A DNA stretch of 51,219 bases from a virus: positions 1 through 51,219 of IMG/VR virus record IMGVR_UViG_3300024964_000003; one strand, written 5' to 3'. How positions within the stretch are numbered: the first letter of the stretch is position 1; every line of letters begins with the position of its first letter. The translations under genes and the position numbers were made by a program. Shown piece after piece: positions 38,809-46,800 of the stretch. The notes below the pieces were generated by a model, which worked only from the letters and a program-made list of their open reading frames with translations, was not told the DNA's origin and did no database searches.

Positions 38809-38820
38809 CATGCTGACTGA
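38629..38820 (+). CDS. Small accessory protein (63 aa)
   Basis: Three consecutive ATG codons follow AAGGAG; the second is optimally spaced. Product about MMMLFKGDIADVDFRFVTTD, beta-rich, then GCRWSPWTDVPLVVIKQGEQ. The 3' end overlaps the next gene by 11 bases. Unknown function. Confidence 0.6.
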   Translation: MMMLFKGDIADVDFRFVTTDETTTQIPKLQYRKLVGVNDFGCRWSPWTDVPLVVIKQGEQHAD

Positions 38821-39184
38821 ACAAGAGCGCGAAGCCCTCAATGAGGCACTGCTGATAAGCCTAAGTGATCATGCATTCGACACCATCGAAGCAGCAGTGC
38901 TGGCAAAACTCCGCGAATGCGTGGCGTTGCCAAGTCCGGTAGGAGAATGCACTGTTCCTGCTGACAGCTATGTACTGCAAGAAGGCGACACCGTAAAGCT
39001 GATCGATGCTTACAGCAAAGCCCAGCTACTCGACTACGGCGACCGCCGCGCTGCGGCTGCGAGGGTGCAGATGAATGAAGAGTGTGCGGCACTCTGTTCA
39101 AACTTCGGTGGGTTCAAGGACGGCTATGAATGTGCAAGTGAAATCCGCGTCATGCTGGAAGCAGCACCAAAGGAGACACCATGA
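38810..39184 (+). CDS. Accessory protein (124 aa), unknown
   Basis: AAGGAG eight bases upstream of MLTEQEREALNEALLISLSD. Mostly helical and acidic, with a central YVLQEGDTVKLIDAYSKAQL and Cys-containing C-terminal part (MNEECAALCSNFGGFKDGYE). ATGA overlap with the next gene. No family recognised. Confidence 0.6.
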   Translation: MLTEQEREALNEALLISLSDHAFDTIEAAVLAKLRECVALPSPVGECTVPADSYVLQEGDTVKLIDAYSKAQLLDYGDRRAAAARVQMNEECAALCSNFGGFKDGYECASEIRVMLEAAPKETP

Positions 39185-39477
39185 GCAACGAAACCGAGCG
39201 TGATGGCAACTACGACCGCGCTTGCCGTGACCCGCGAGACAACTGCCCAACCGAAGGAGCGGTACTGCAACGTGAATGGCGTCAAAAGACAGCCACGATT
39301 GCGATGCTGACCAAGATGACAACGGGCCTTGGAACAAGTAGCACCGAACTACACGACACGCTGCGCGGGCTGTACATGGCGCTGCGCGACCGCCACCACG
39401 GGCGCATGCCAGACGAGGTGCAAGCGGCCTACGACAAAGCGGGCGAACTGTTGCGTAGACATGAGGTAACACCATGA
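39181..39477 (+). CDS. Accessory protein (98 aa), unknown
   Basis: Coupled start: MSNETERDGNYDRACRDPRD, hydrophilic, then a helical C-terminal half (HDTLRGLYMALRDRHHGRMP; AYDKAGELLRRHEVTP). Overlaps on both sides. Unknown. Confidence 0.6.
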   Translation: MSNETERDGNYDRACRDPRDNCPTEGAVLQREWRQKTATIAMLTKMTTGLGTSSTELHDTLRGLYMALRDRHHGRMPDEVQAAYDKAGELLRRHEVTP

Positions 39478-39794
39478 ACACCGAGAGCAAGCAGCGGGAA
39501 GCGTTTGAGGCGTGGGCGCACGCTACCAGTTCCTGCGTACCAGATCTGAAATCAGCAACAGCCGTTTGGGCTTGGACTGCATGGCAAGCCGCCCTCGCGC
39601 AGAAGGAAGCGCAGCCGGTGGAGCCTGTGGCTTTTCCTTTGGAATCAAGTGCCGAAGCCGCCACGGCCATCGCGGCTGTGATGGCTGAGTACAACTACCC
39701 AGCGAACCCAGCTAACGCTGCAAGAGTCGGATGGAGAGCGGCACGCCTTTACACCGCACCAGTCACACACATTGGAAAAGGGGAATCCAAATGA
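39474..39794 (+). CDS. Accessory protein with conserved phage tail motif (106 aa)
   Basis: MNTESKQREAFEAWAHATSS then AVWAWTAWQAALAQKEAQPV is the start typical of a common family of small phage proteins ('FEAWA...WQAA'). The C-terminus includes AARVGWRAARLYTAPV. Unknown role. Overlaps the HNH gene by four bases. Confidence 0.65.
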   Translation: MNTESKQREAFEAWAHATSSCVPDLKSATAVWAWTAWQAALAQKEAQPVEPVAFPLESSAEAATAIAAVMAEYNYPANPANAARVGWRAARLYTAPVTHIGKGESK

Positions 39795-40468
39795 CTGGCG
39801 AAGTATTTGGACGGCTTACCGTAATAGGCCCATCCGACGAAAGGCAACGCGGGGAGCGCTTGTGGCAATGCCGATGTGAATGCGGAGCCACGAGGTTGCT
39901 GCTTTTACATGCGCTTCGCAAAGGCAGAATTAAAAGTTGCGGTTGTCTAAAAATAGATAGCGCAAAGGCTATATGCAAAGACTTGGCGAAGAAACACTGC
40001 ACAACCCATGGAATGGCCTATTCACCAGAGTACAAATCATGGAATGGAATGTGGCAACGTTGCACAAATCCAAAAGCCAAAAGTTATGAACTTTACAAAG
40101 ACCGAGTTCCGCCTACTGAGTGGAAGGATTTTTCACAATTTCTCCGCGATGTTGGAAGTAGGCCATCGTTGGCGCACACATTGGAACGGGTTGACAACAA
40201 TAAAGCGTATGGGCCTGGCAATACGATTTGGGCTTTGCCTGAAGTGCAGCACAAGAATACAAGCGCTAATAGATGGATTGAATTCAAGGGGGAAAAGATG
40301 ATAGTGGCTGACTGGGCAAAACGTATTGGCATCAGCAGGGGTGCAATGAGCGCACGCATCGCGAAGTGGCCTATTGATCGTGCGCTTACAGCGCCAAAAA
40401 GCGTAACTCACAACGATGCCGCCATCGCCAAGGCTCGCGCTGTTCCGGGGGTGTGCAATGGCCGATAG
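39791..40468 (+). CDS. HNH homing endonuclease with zinc ribbon and HTH
   Basis: The start (39791, ATGA) gives 225 residues. N-terminal zinc ribbon: GEVFGRLTVIGPSDERQRGE, then CRCECGATRLLLLHAL and SCGC. The core has YKSWNGMWQRCTNPKAKSYE, DRVPPTEWKDFSQFLRDVGS, LERVDNNKAYGPGNTIWALP and QHKNTSANRWI, followed by a C-terminal HTH (VADWAKRIGISRGAMSARIA). The usual G-G-R-G-I segment of the core is replaced by YKDRVP, so activity is uncertain. The gene is visibly more AT-rich than neighbours, indicating recent insertion. Confidence 0.8.
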   Translation: MTGEVFGRLTVIGPSDERQRGERLWQCRCECGATRLLLLHALRKGRIKSCGCLKIDSAKAICKDLAKKHCTTHGMAYSPEYKSWNGMWQRCTNPKAKSYELYKDRVPPTEWKDFSQFLRDVGSRPSLAHTLERVDNNKAYGPGNTIWALPEVQHKNTSANRWIEFKGEKMIVADWAKRIGISRGAMSARIAKWPIDRALTAPKSVTHNDAAIAKARAVPGVCNGR

Positions 40469-40661
40469 AGGCACACAAGACTGGCGGACCCTGATTGTGC
40501 GTGACGACGCGGTGTCCCGGCTGTTCCTGAAACGGAGTAGCGGGCGCTTCGATGGGACTCCAGATATTTGGTGGGATCGCCCGTTGTCTGATGCTGAGGT
40601 AGCGGCCTTGCTCGACAGTCCGTTCAGCATTTTGAAGAAAGACGAGGTGAACCATGACTAA
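40458..40661 (+). CDS. Small accessory protein (67 aa)
   Basis: A ribosome site (GGGGGTG) inside the HNH gene end precedes MADRGTQDWRTLIVRDDAVS, then SSGRFDGTPDIWWDRPLSDA and a helical end. It overlaps the HNH gene by 11 bases and the next gene by eight. Unknown. Confidence 0.55.
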   Translation: MADRGTQDWRTLIVRDDAVSRLFLKRSSGRFDGTPDIWWDRPLSDAEVAALLDSPFSILKKDEVNHD

Positions 40662-41160
40662 CCTGCGCGAACTGGCAACCAAGGCTACTCCGGGGCCGTG
40701 GGTGTGGGATGACGACTGTGTATCAGAAAACTATGACGCAAATGAAAGAGCGCCGTGGTTAACAACTGGAAATGGTGATACAGCGGTCATAAAAGGAGAG
40801 GTCCGTATCCCGAAACCTTCTGACGCAGCCTACATCGCCGCCGCCAGCCCAGACGCTGTTATCGGGCTACTCGACCGCATTGACCGGCTGGAGGCCCGGT
40901 GCGCGGAACTTGAATCGCGGGTCGAATCAATAAACGATGACCGGAACTACATTCAAGGACAGCTGCGTGAATCAAAAGTCAAGTGCGCGGAGTTTGAGCG
41001 GGATGCTGGAAGGTATCAGTGGTTGACCGATGACCACCCAGAACTTGAAACACGCAAGCAACTTATTGATATTGCAGGTCGTCTGTGGTGTATGGGAAAG
41101 GGAGCAGCAGACGCAGCTATCGACGCAGCAATTGCGGCATCCGTGCCGAAGGGGGAGTGA
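40654..41160 (+). CDS. Ead/Ea22-like protein
   Basis: The N-terminus MTNLRELATKATPGPWVWDD and the later PSDAAYIAAASPDAVIGLLD are the defining pattern of Ead/Ea22-like proteins (lambda-type early accessory genes). A coiled-coil (RIDRLEARCAELESRVESIN) and a short C-terminal domain follow. Function of the family is unknown; it is non-essential and modular in lambdoid phages. Confidence 0.75.
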   Translation: MTNLRELATKATPGPWVWDDDCVSENYDANERAPWLTTGNGDTAVIKGEVRIPKPSDAAYIAAASPDAVIGLLDRIDRLEARCAELESRVESINDDRNYIQGQLRESKVKCAEFERDAGRYQWLTDDHPELETRKQLIDIAGRLWCMGKGAADAAIDAAIAASVPKGE

Positions 41161-41519
41161 TGGACCTAGTACAACCAAAATTGCCGCCCGTGAGATTCTT
41201 CCCGGACAAACCCGGCGAGCAATACCGGCCATGCAACGGAAGCGAAGGCGAGTACTTCCACTCCATGTGGTGCTCAGAGTGCGAACGTGACAAAGCGATG
41301 AACGGGCAGGCCACCGTGGAAGAAACCGACAAAGACCCGAGCTTGTACTGCGAAATTCTGAACCGATCGTTTCGCAGTGATGAACCATTGCCGGAGTGGA
41401 CATATGGCGATGACGGCCAGCCGTGCTGCACTCAATTTGTGCCAGTTGGCCAGCCAATCCCTACACCGCGCTGCACCCATACCGATGACATGTTTGATAG
41501 CGAGGCCAACCATGAATGA
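41160..41519 (+). CDS. Accessory protein with Cys clusters (119 aa)
   Basis: The ATG shares a base with the preceding stop (TGATG) and GGGGGAG lies just upstream. MDLVQPKLPPVRFFPDKPGE, then MWCSECERDKAMNGQ, with further Cys (YCEILNRSF, PCCTQFV, PRCTHTDD), suggesting a structural zinc. Unknown. Confidence 0.55.
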   Translation: MDLVQPKLPPVRFFPDKPGEQYRPCNGSEGEYFHSMWCSECERDKAMNGQATVEETDKDPSLYCEILNRSFRSDEPLPEWTYGDDGQPCCTQFVPVGQPIPTPRCTHTDDMFDSEANHE

Positions 41520-41940
41520 CACCAAAGACCTACAGAATCGGCTGCGCGGAGTAACTGAATCTGTTGGAATGACAGCACAGGGCGCGCTGACTGCCGCTGC
41601 CGCCGACGCACTCGAAGCGCAGGACAAGCGGATAGCGGAGCTTGAAGACCTAGCCCAAGGCCGACTAGAGCAGATGGAATCAGACCGCAAGCAGGCGCTG
41701 AGGTGGCGGGATGAGCTTGCTGCGCGGAAGTGGCAAACGATTGAGACAGCGCCAGAGCCAGAAGTCGATACTTATGGGAACTGCTCAATGGTTCTTGTTA
41801 ACTGGAAGCGCAAATCTCGTGATGAGAGCCTGCCTACCATTGACGTAAGCAACACGCTTTATTTAGCAAGAAACCTAGACAAGGCTACCCACTGGATGCC
41901 ACTACCAGCAGCACCGGGAGCGAATCATGTCCAAGGGTAG
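41512..41940 (+). CDS. Ea-type accessory protein with DUF551-like end (142 aa)
   Basis: MNDTKDLQNRLRGVTESVGM, coiled-coil middle (DALEAQDKRIAELEDLAQGR), and a C-terminus reading WQTIETAPEPEVDTYGNCSM ... THWMPLPAAP. The 'W..I..AP......THWMPLP.PP' end is the DUF551-like pattern of lambdoid accessory proteins. Overlaps both neighbours. Confidence 0.65.
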   Translation: MNDTKDLQNRLRGVTESVGMTAQGALTAAAADALEAQDKRIAELEDLAQGRLEQMESDRKQALRWRDELAARKWQTIETAPEPEVDTYGNCSMVLVNWKRKSRDESLPTIDVSNTLYLARNLDKATHWMPLPAAPGANHVQG

Positions 41941-42403
41941 CGCGCGCCGCCCAGGCTCGGGCTATGCCGATGGATGGAGCCGAATATTTGAGGGCAAGAC
42001 TGCTGAAGAGCGCCAAGCTGGCGGTCTCGTTGAATGGCCGACCGAACTTCAAATGATCGAGTTCCGACGCAGTTCGGTTGCCGCAATGGTGCAGGAGAAA
42101 TACCCTGAAAGCGATGGTTATCTTGGCCCGCGCATTCACAGTAATTTCCGGTGCAAGGTCAACGGCCAAGATATGGGCATGGACTCTGGTTTCGAGGTGC
42201 TGACAAAGATCGGTATGGACTACGTGCTGGAAGCCATTGAGCTACCGGATAAGACCTGCCAGCACTGCAAGTACTACGTCAAAGAGTACTCGTGGTTCGA
42301 ATGCATAAACAAGGAAGTTGTGTCGATGGCAAAGGCAGACTATGGGCCTTCTTTTGAGCCGCCTGCTGATTTCTGCTGCAACCGTTGGGAGAAGAAGGAA
42401 TGA
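41927..42403 (+). CDS. Accessory protein (158 aa), unknown
   Basis: MSKGSARRPGSGYADGWSRI begins a hydrophilic protein. The C-terminal half has Cys residues (CQHCKYYVKEYSWFECINKE; FCCNRWEKKE), possibly a zinc site. Overlaps the previous gene by 14 bases and the excisionase-like gene by four. No known family. Confidence 0.55.
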   Translation: MSKGSARRPGSGYADGWSRIFEGKTAEERQAGGLVEWPTELQMIEFRRSSVAAMVQEKYPESDGYLGPRIHSNFRCKVNGQDMGMDSGFEVLTKIGMDYVLEAIELPDKTCQHCKYYVKEYSWFECINKEVVSMAKADYGPSFEPPADFCCNRWEKKE

Positions 42404-42621
42404 ACGACGAACTACTTGACTTGAGCGACCTGGCCAGCATGTACCGGTGCACCAGGCGGCATGCAAGGGACGTGCTGACGAAACTGGTAGGATTCCCCCC
42501 AGTTGCGCCAGGATCGACGCAGCGTAGGCCGCTCTGGCTGCGCATTGAAGTTCGGGCTTTTATGCACAGAAAACCCGCAAAACCACGCACAAATCCCGCA
42601 CAAGAATCCGTTTCTCTCTGA
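42400..42621 (+). CDS. Excisionase/AlpA-like DNA-binding protein
   Basis: A 73-residue protein with a MerR/AlpA-type winged helix: LDLSDLASMYRCTRRHARDV, then LTKLVGFPPVAPG and RRPLWLRIEVRAFMHRK. It ends seven bases before the attP core, and two arm-type repeats lie inside its 3' end. That is the classical site of a xis gene. It would bend attP DNA and steer the integrase to excision. Confidence 0.75.
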   Translation: MNDELLDLSDLASMYRCTRRHARDVLTKLVGFPPVAPGSTQRRPLWLRIEVRAFMHRKPAKPRTNPAQESVSL

Positions 42622-42755
42622 GTTATGGTCCGGCCCCGGGCACCAATTGTGTGCATTTAAGAGCTGTTACGTTACAGCTACACTACAAGCCTCCCGAGTG
42701 GAGGCTTTTTTGTTTCCCGCATCTCCACGCATTTTTCCCGCAAAACGATCCCGCA
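42574..42755. other. attP: tRNA-Leu-type core with integrase arm repeats
   Basis: Core candidate GTCCGGCCCCGGGCACCA at 42628-42645 equals the last bases of T stem (CCGGC), a seven-base acceptor strand CCCGGGC, discriminator A and CCA, as in tRNA-Leu with a GCCCGGG 5' strand. CCCGCA repeats flank it at 42574, 42595 (left) and 42716, 42737, 42750 (right), with CCCGCAAAAC twice. One more copy is at 43693 after int. The first base of the shared core is inferred. Confidence 0.75.
42687..42711 (+). terminator. Intrinsic terminator after attP core
   Basis: GCCTCC-CGAGT-GGAGGC then TTTTTT on the plus strand. It would end the rightward early transcript before int. In a lysogen it could also serve as terminator for the restored tRNA gene. 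Confidence 0.82.
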
Positions 42756-42759
42756 CGGC

Positions 42760-43689
42760 ATGGCCTACATCAGACGGTATAAGGACAAGTGGCGCGCTGA
42801 AATTGAGCGTAACGGAATCCGTTCTAGCAAGGTATGCGACACCAAGCGTGAGGCCCAGGCGTGGGCGCTGGAGCAGGAAGCCAAGGCAAAACGCTCCCGG
42901 GCCGGAGGCAACAAGACCTTTGGAGACGCCATCGACAAATACAAGGAGTCGGTCAGCAGCAAGAAGGATGGGGAGGTATGGGAGGTTCGCCGCTTGGAGA
43001 CTATGCGGGAATACTTCGGCACCGATGCGGGATTGCTGGAGATTGACACCCCGCAGATCGCCCAGTGGAGAGATGACCGGCTGAAGGCAGTCAGTTCCAG
43101 CACCGTCGTTCGTGAGGCCAACCTGCTACGAAACCTGTTCAACATCGCCCGCAATGAGTGGCGATGGATGGATCAGGAACCGTTCCGAGGGGTGAAGTTG
43201 CCAAAGGAGAATGCGCCACGGCATCAGGTGTGGACGTGGAAACTGATCAAGCGCGTGTTGCGCGCCGAACGCAGCGGCAAGACCAGGGAGATGCAGGACG
43301 CCTTCCACATCGCTCTACGCACTGGCATGCGACTGGCAGAAGTGTTGGCCGCCCCGGAGAACTTCGATGCACAGCGCCGGGTTGTCACCATCAAGACCAA
43401 GACGGAGGCCAGGGCACAGATCCCAATTGGCCGGGTCGCTGCAAAGTTGCTGGTTCGTCCAGCGTTTGAGGTTGGGCCCAATGAGGGGAGTGTCTTGTTC
43501 AGCAAGCTCTGCAAGGAACTACTGATCGAAGGGCTGACGTTTCACGATACCCGCGGCACCGCTTTGACCCATCTTTCCAAGAAAGTTGACGTCTTGACAT
43601 TGGCCAAGATCAGTCGGCACAAGGATTTGAGCCTGCTTTCCAATGTGTACTACCGGGCCACGGCCGAGCAGATCGCCGCGAAGATTTGA
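42760..43689 (+). CDS. int: Tyrosine integrase
   Basis: A 309-residue site-specific recombinase. N-terminal arm-binding domain (MAYIRRYKDKWRAEIERNGI), core-binding domain about 50-140, catalytic domain with Arg191 (ALRTGMRLAE), a beta-hairpin Lys near 212-214, His262 and Arg265 (FHDTRGTALT), His287 (ISRHKDLS) and the nucleophile Tyr297 or Tyr298 (NVYYRAT). It lies next to attP with arm repeats on both sides. It catalyses integration at the tRNA-Leu-like site and, with the excisionase-like protein, excision. Confidence 0.92.
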   Translation: MAYIRRYKDKWRAEIERNGIRSSKVCDTKREAQAWALEQEAKAKRSRAGGNKTFGDAIDKYKESVSSKKDGEVWEVRRLETMREYFGTDAGLLEIDTPQIAQWRDDRLKAVSSSTVVREANLLRNLFNIARNEWRWMDQEPFRGVKLPKENAPRHQVWTWKLIKRVLRAERSGKTREMQDAFHIALRTGMRLAEVLAAPENFDAQRRVVTIKTKTEARAQIPIGRVAAKLLVRPAFEVGPNEGSVLFSKLCKELLIEGLTFHDTRGTALTHLSKKVDVLTLAKISRHKDLSLLSNVYYRATAEQIAAKI

Positions 43690-43717
43690 TTCCCCGCATT
43701 CTCAATGCACGAAAGCG

Positions 43718-43746
43718 GTGACATTCCAAGCGGATGTTTTTACAAT
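43718..43746 (+). promoter_or_regulatory. Consensus-like promoter for leaderless small ORF
   Basis: GTGACA (43718-43723), 17 bases, TACAAT (43741-43746). The predicted start of transcription coincides with the A of the ATG at 43753. It points toward the convergent polyvalent gene. Confidence 0.6.
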
Positions 43747-43752
43747 CCGGGC

Positions 43753-43857
43753 ATGCTTAAAAAGATCGTCCACTGGCTGGTCGCCATAGCCCTGGTGCTG
43801 CAGCTCTGGTCCTGCGTCTTCATGGGCGTGAGCTTCATGCCGGCGCAGCCCTGGTGA
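43753..43857 (+). CDS. 34-aa membrane peptide, probably leaderless
   Basis: The frame MLKKIVHWLVAIALVLQLWS, then CVFMGVSFMPAQPW, is one hydrophobic helix with a basic N-terminus. No ribosome site precedes it, but a promoter six bases upstream of the ATG predicts a leaderless transcript. Its stop abuts the stop of the convergent 1959-residue gene. The convergent gene leaves no other explanation for the promoter. Could be a toxin-like or regulatory peptide; coding status is uncertain. Confidence 0.4.
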   Translation: MLKKIVHWLVAIALVLQLWSCVFMGVSFMPAQPW

Positions 43858-46800
43858 TCATGGCGCTACAGCCCTTGCTGCTCTGTCTTTCTGGGCATTG
43901 ATCTTGCGGATCAGTTCCCGCTTCTCGTCGCTTGACTTGGAACTGCGCTCGATCAACCGGATGCGCTCATTCAGCATCGCCTCACTGCGTTTCACAGTTT
44001 CAACGCTTCGATAGCGTCCCAGCTTGTCGCGGTTTTCTTTGGCGAATTCCTGCGCCTCGGCTGTTTTCCCCTGCTTCTGCAGCGCGCGCCAGGTGCCGTA
44101 AACCTGCTCCAGTTCCTTGGCCTGGTCGTACATTTGCGACACATACCGGCTTGGCGCGTCTCGCAGATCGCTGGCCATCCCACCGGTAGCCGCTTTCCAG
44201 ATATCGGATGATGCCCGCTCATTTTGTCCTGTCGCTGGTCGGGCCAGCACGTCGGCCGCACCAACCACAAATGACCCGAGCCACCCGAAGTAGCCGCGCA
44301 ACATGCTGTCCACCTGAACGGGAGACAGGGATTCTTTGCCGGCCAACTCGGTGACTGCATTCAACCCGGTGCTGATGGCGCGCGCAGTCATGCTGGTGCG
44401 GTCGGTGAACCGGTACTCAGATTTCAGCTTGTCCATGCCCATCGTTTCAATTGGCCGGCCGCTGAAGCTGTCCTTGTTGGAGTACACGTCCAGCATGGGT
44501 TTCACCAACTGCGGGACTGGGTTCATGCTCAGATTGTCACCCAGCAAGGTCATGACTTGGTTCATGAATCGCTTGTTCGTCATCTCCTTGTCGAAGGCCA
44601 GTTCAAACCCGCGTTCCGCCAGGGTGGCGACGGCCCCGATTTCAAATGGCTTGGGAATTCGGAAAGCCTGGCCACCAAACTTGAACCACCAGAAATTGTT
44701 ACGATCCCATTCCTCGCGCTTCTTCCAGTCGTCATCATCCCCATAGGCCGCAAGCAGCGCCAGCGAGAACACCGTCACGGCGCCAAGCACGGCACCAAAG
44801 CGGGCCGGGTTTTCCTTGGCCGATTTGCCCAATTTGTACAGGCCCTGGATGCGGGCATTGAAGAACGGCACCACCTGGGTCAGGAAGCGGATCGAGGTGA
44901 ACGACCCTTGCATGCTGAAGTCCATCAGGTCGCGCGCCTGTAGGCTGGCGTCCGCATGGCTCAAGCCCTGCTTCTTGAGCTGGTCGTACAGTGCCGCCCG
45001 GTTGATCGCCTCGCCGCGGTTCCCCAGCTCGTTGTAGGCTGTGATGCCGGGTTCGATGAACTTGCGATAGAAGGCCTTTACCTTGTGGTCACTGTTCAGG
45101 ATCGTGGCGTCATCCACACCAGATTCCACCAGGGCCTGTACGCGCTTGGCTTCCGATCCTTCCAGCATGGTCCCGAAGTGGATCGTTCCGCCGCCAGCAA
45201 GCAGTCGGAAATAGGAATCGCTCTTGGGGTCCGTCAGTTTCCAGCCCTGGGCGATGTTGGCGGCCGGGTTGTAGTTGATGTTCCCGGTTCCGATGACCTG
45301 CACGCTGTCCCGGATCAGGTTGCGGATCTTGAAGAACGGGCTTGCGGTCACACCAACGGTCAGGACATGCTTCATGGCGCCCATGGCATTCATGACCGGA
45401 TTGCGCATGCCGGCGTATTCCAGGGCGTTCAGAGCCGTCATCAGGAACGGGCCATCCCCGGTGTTGTCGATCAGGCTATACCGCTTCTGGCCGCCGTCCA
45501 TGAACCACACCACGCCGTTCTTGTTGTGCACGCTGGCGCCCATGCTGGCTAGGGTTGATTGATTGCCACCGGTAGCAACCCCCATGCGCTCCGCCGCCTC
45601 GATGGTGGCCTTGGCCGCCCGGTTCTTGGCGCTGGCGTCCAACAGATGCGCCCAGTTCAGAAGCGTGTTGTCCAACAGATCAGTGTTGAGAGCATTCTTG
45701 CCACCCTTCAACTCCTTGAATGCTTGCTGGCGCAGCACGCTACCCTTCACGCTCATGCCGCGCACACCGCCGCCGTCCTCGTCTGCCACCCGGTAGAACG
45801 GCACATAGAACTCATGCTCCCAGACCTTGCGGCTGGCGCCGTCGATCAATCCAGACTGCTCGGCCATGTCCAACACGTTCTTGTTGAACTCGTTGAAAAC
45901 CCGATTCGCGTCAGCGTAGATCAGCGTGCGGTCGCGCGTCACCCGGCCGGCGCTTGGTCCGGTCTGGACGGTGTAATCAAAGTCAGTCGTTTCGCTGGCC
46001 AGGGTCTTCAGGTCGGCAATGTCCTGGGCACTGAAAAGGTTCTCTCTGCCCTCGCCCGCCAGGCGCTCCGCCCGGTTGGCGGCCACCCAGCGCATGAAGT
46101 CATGGTGTTCACCCTGCAGCGGGATCAGCAGCTTGTCGATGACGCCGCCCTTGTTGGCTTCATCAAAGTCGTAGACGCCATCCGTCAACTTGAGCTTGCC
46201 GCCCTGCAGCAGGGATTCAAATGCACCGCTGGCGCCCTTGGCCAGGCGCAGCAGGCCGTAGGCGTTCTTGTCCAGGTCTTTGACTGGGGCGAACTGGTCA
46301 GCAATGCCTTGGGCCAACTTCTTGCCGGCGTCTTTCCACATGGCTTGTGCACGCTCTTTGAGCGTCGGGGCGTCGACATCGAAGCCCACATTCTTCATCG
46401 CCCGCAGTTGCTCGGGCGTGTGCTGGCGGTTGGTCTGCCCGACTATCCGACTGAACTGGATGCTGCCTTTGGGATCAATTACCTGGTCGGGCTCAAAGGC
46501 AACGATGTGCAACTCTTGCTTTCCAAGGTGCCGTGCGCTGATCAGGATCCCGTCATAGCCCTGCTTGCGCAGATTCTCGCGGTATGCGTGGGCATCGTCT
46601 ACAGAATCAAAGCCCTGGAGTTCATCGGCGCGGATCAGCTTCGGATTGCGGATGTCCAGGTTGTGGCTGGATGCAGTACCGTAGGTTTGCGCCTCGCCTT
46701 TGCCGGTCGTGAACCAAACACCCAGACCGGAGCTGGGGTTACCACTCGCCTTGCCTAGGCTGGATTTTCCGAAGTGGGAGATGTGGAGCGGTTCTGCTGC

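Noticed and set aside
45559-46758. 399-codon plus-strand frame inside the giant minus-strand gene
   Set aside because: Antisense shadow of the polyvalent gene; repetitive Val/Leu/Gly composition, no ribosome site or promoter.
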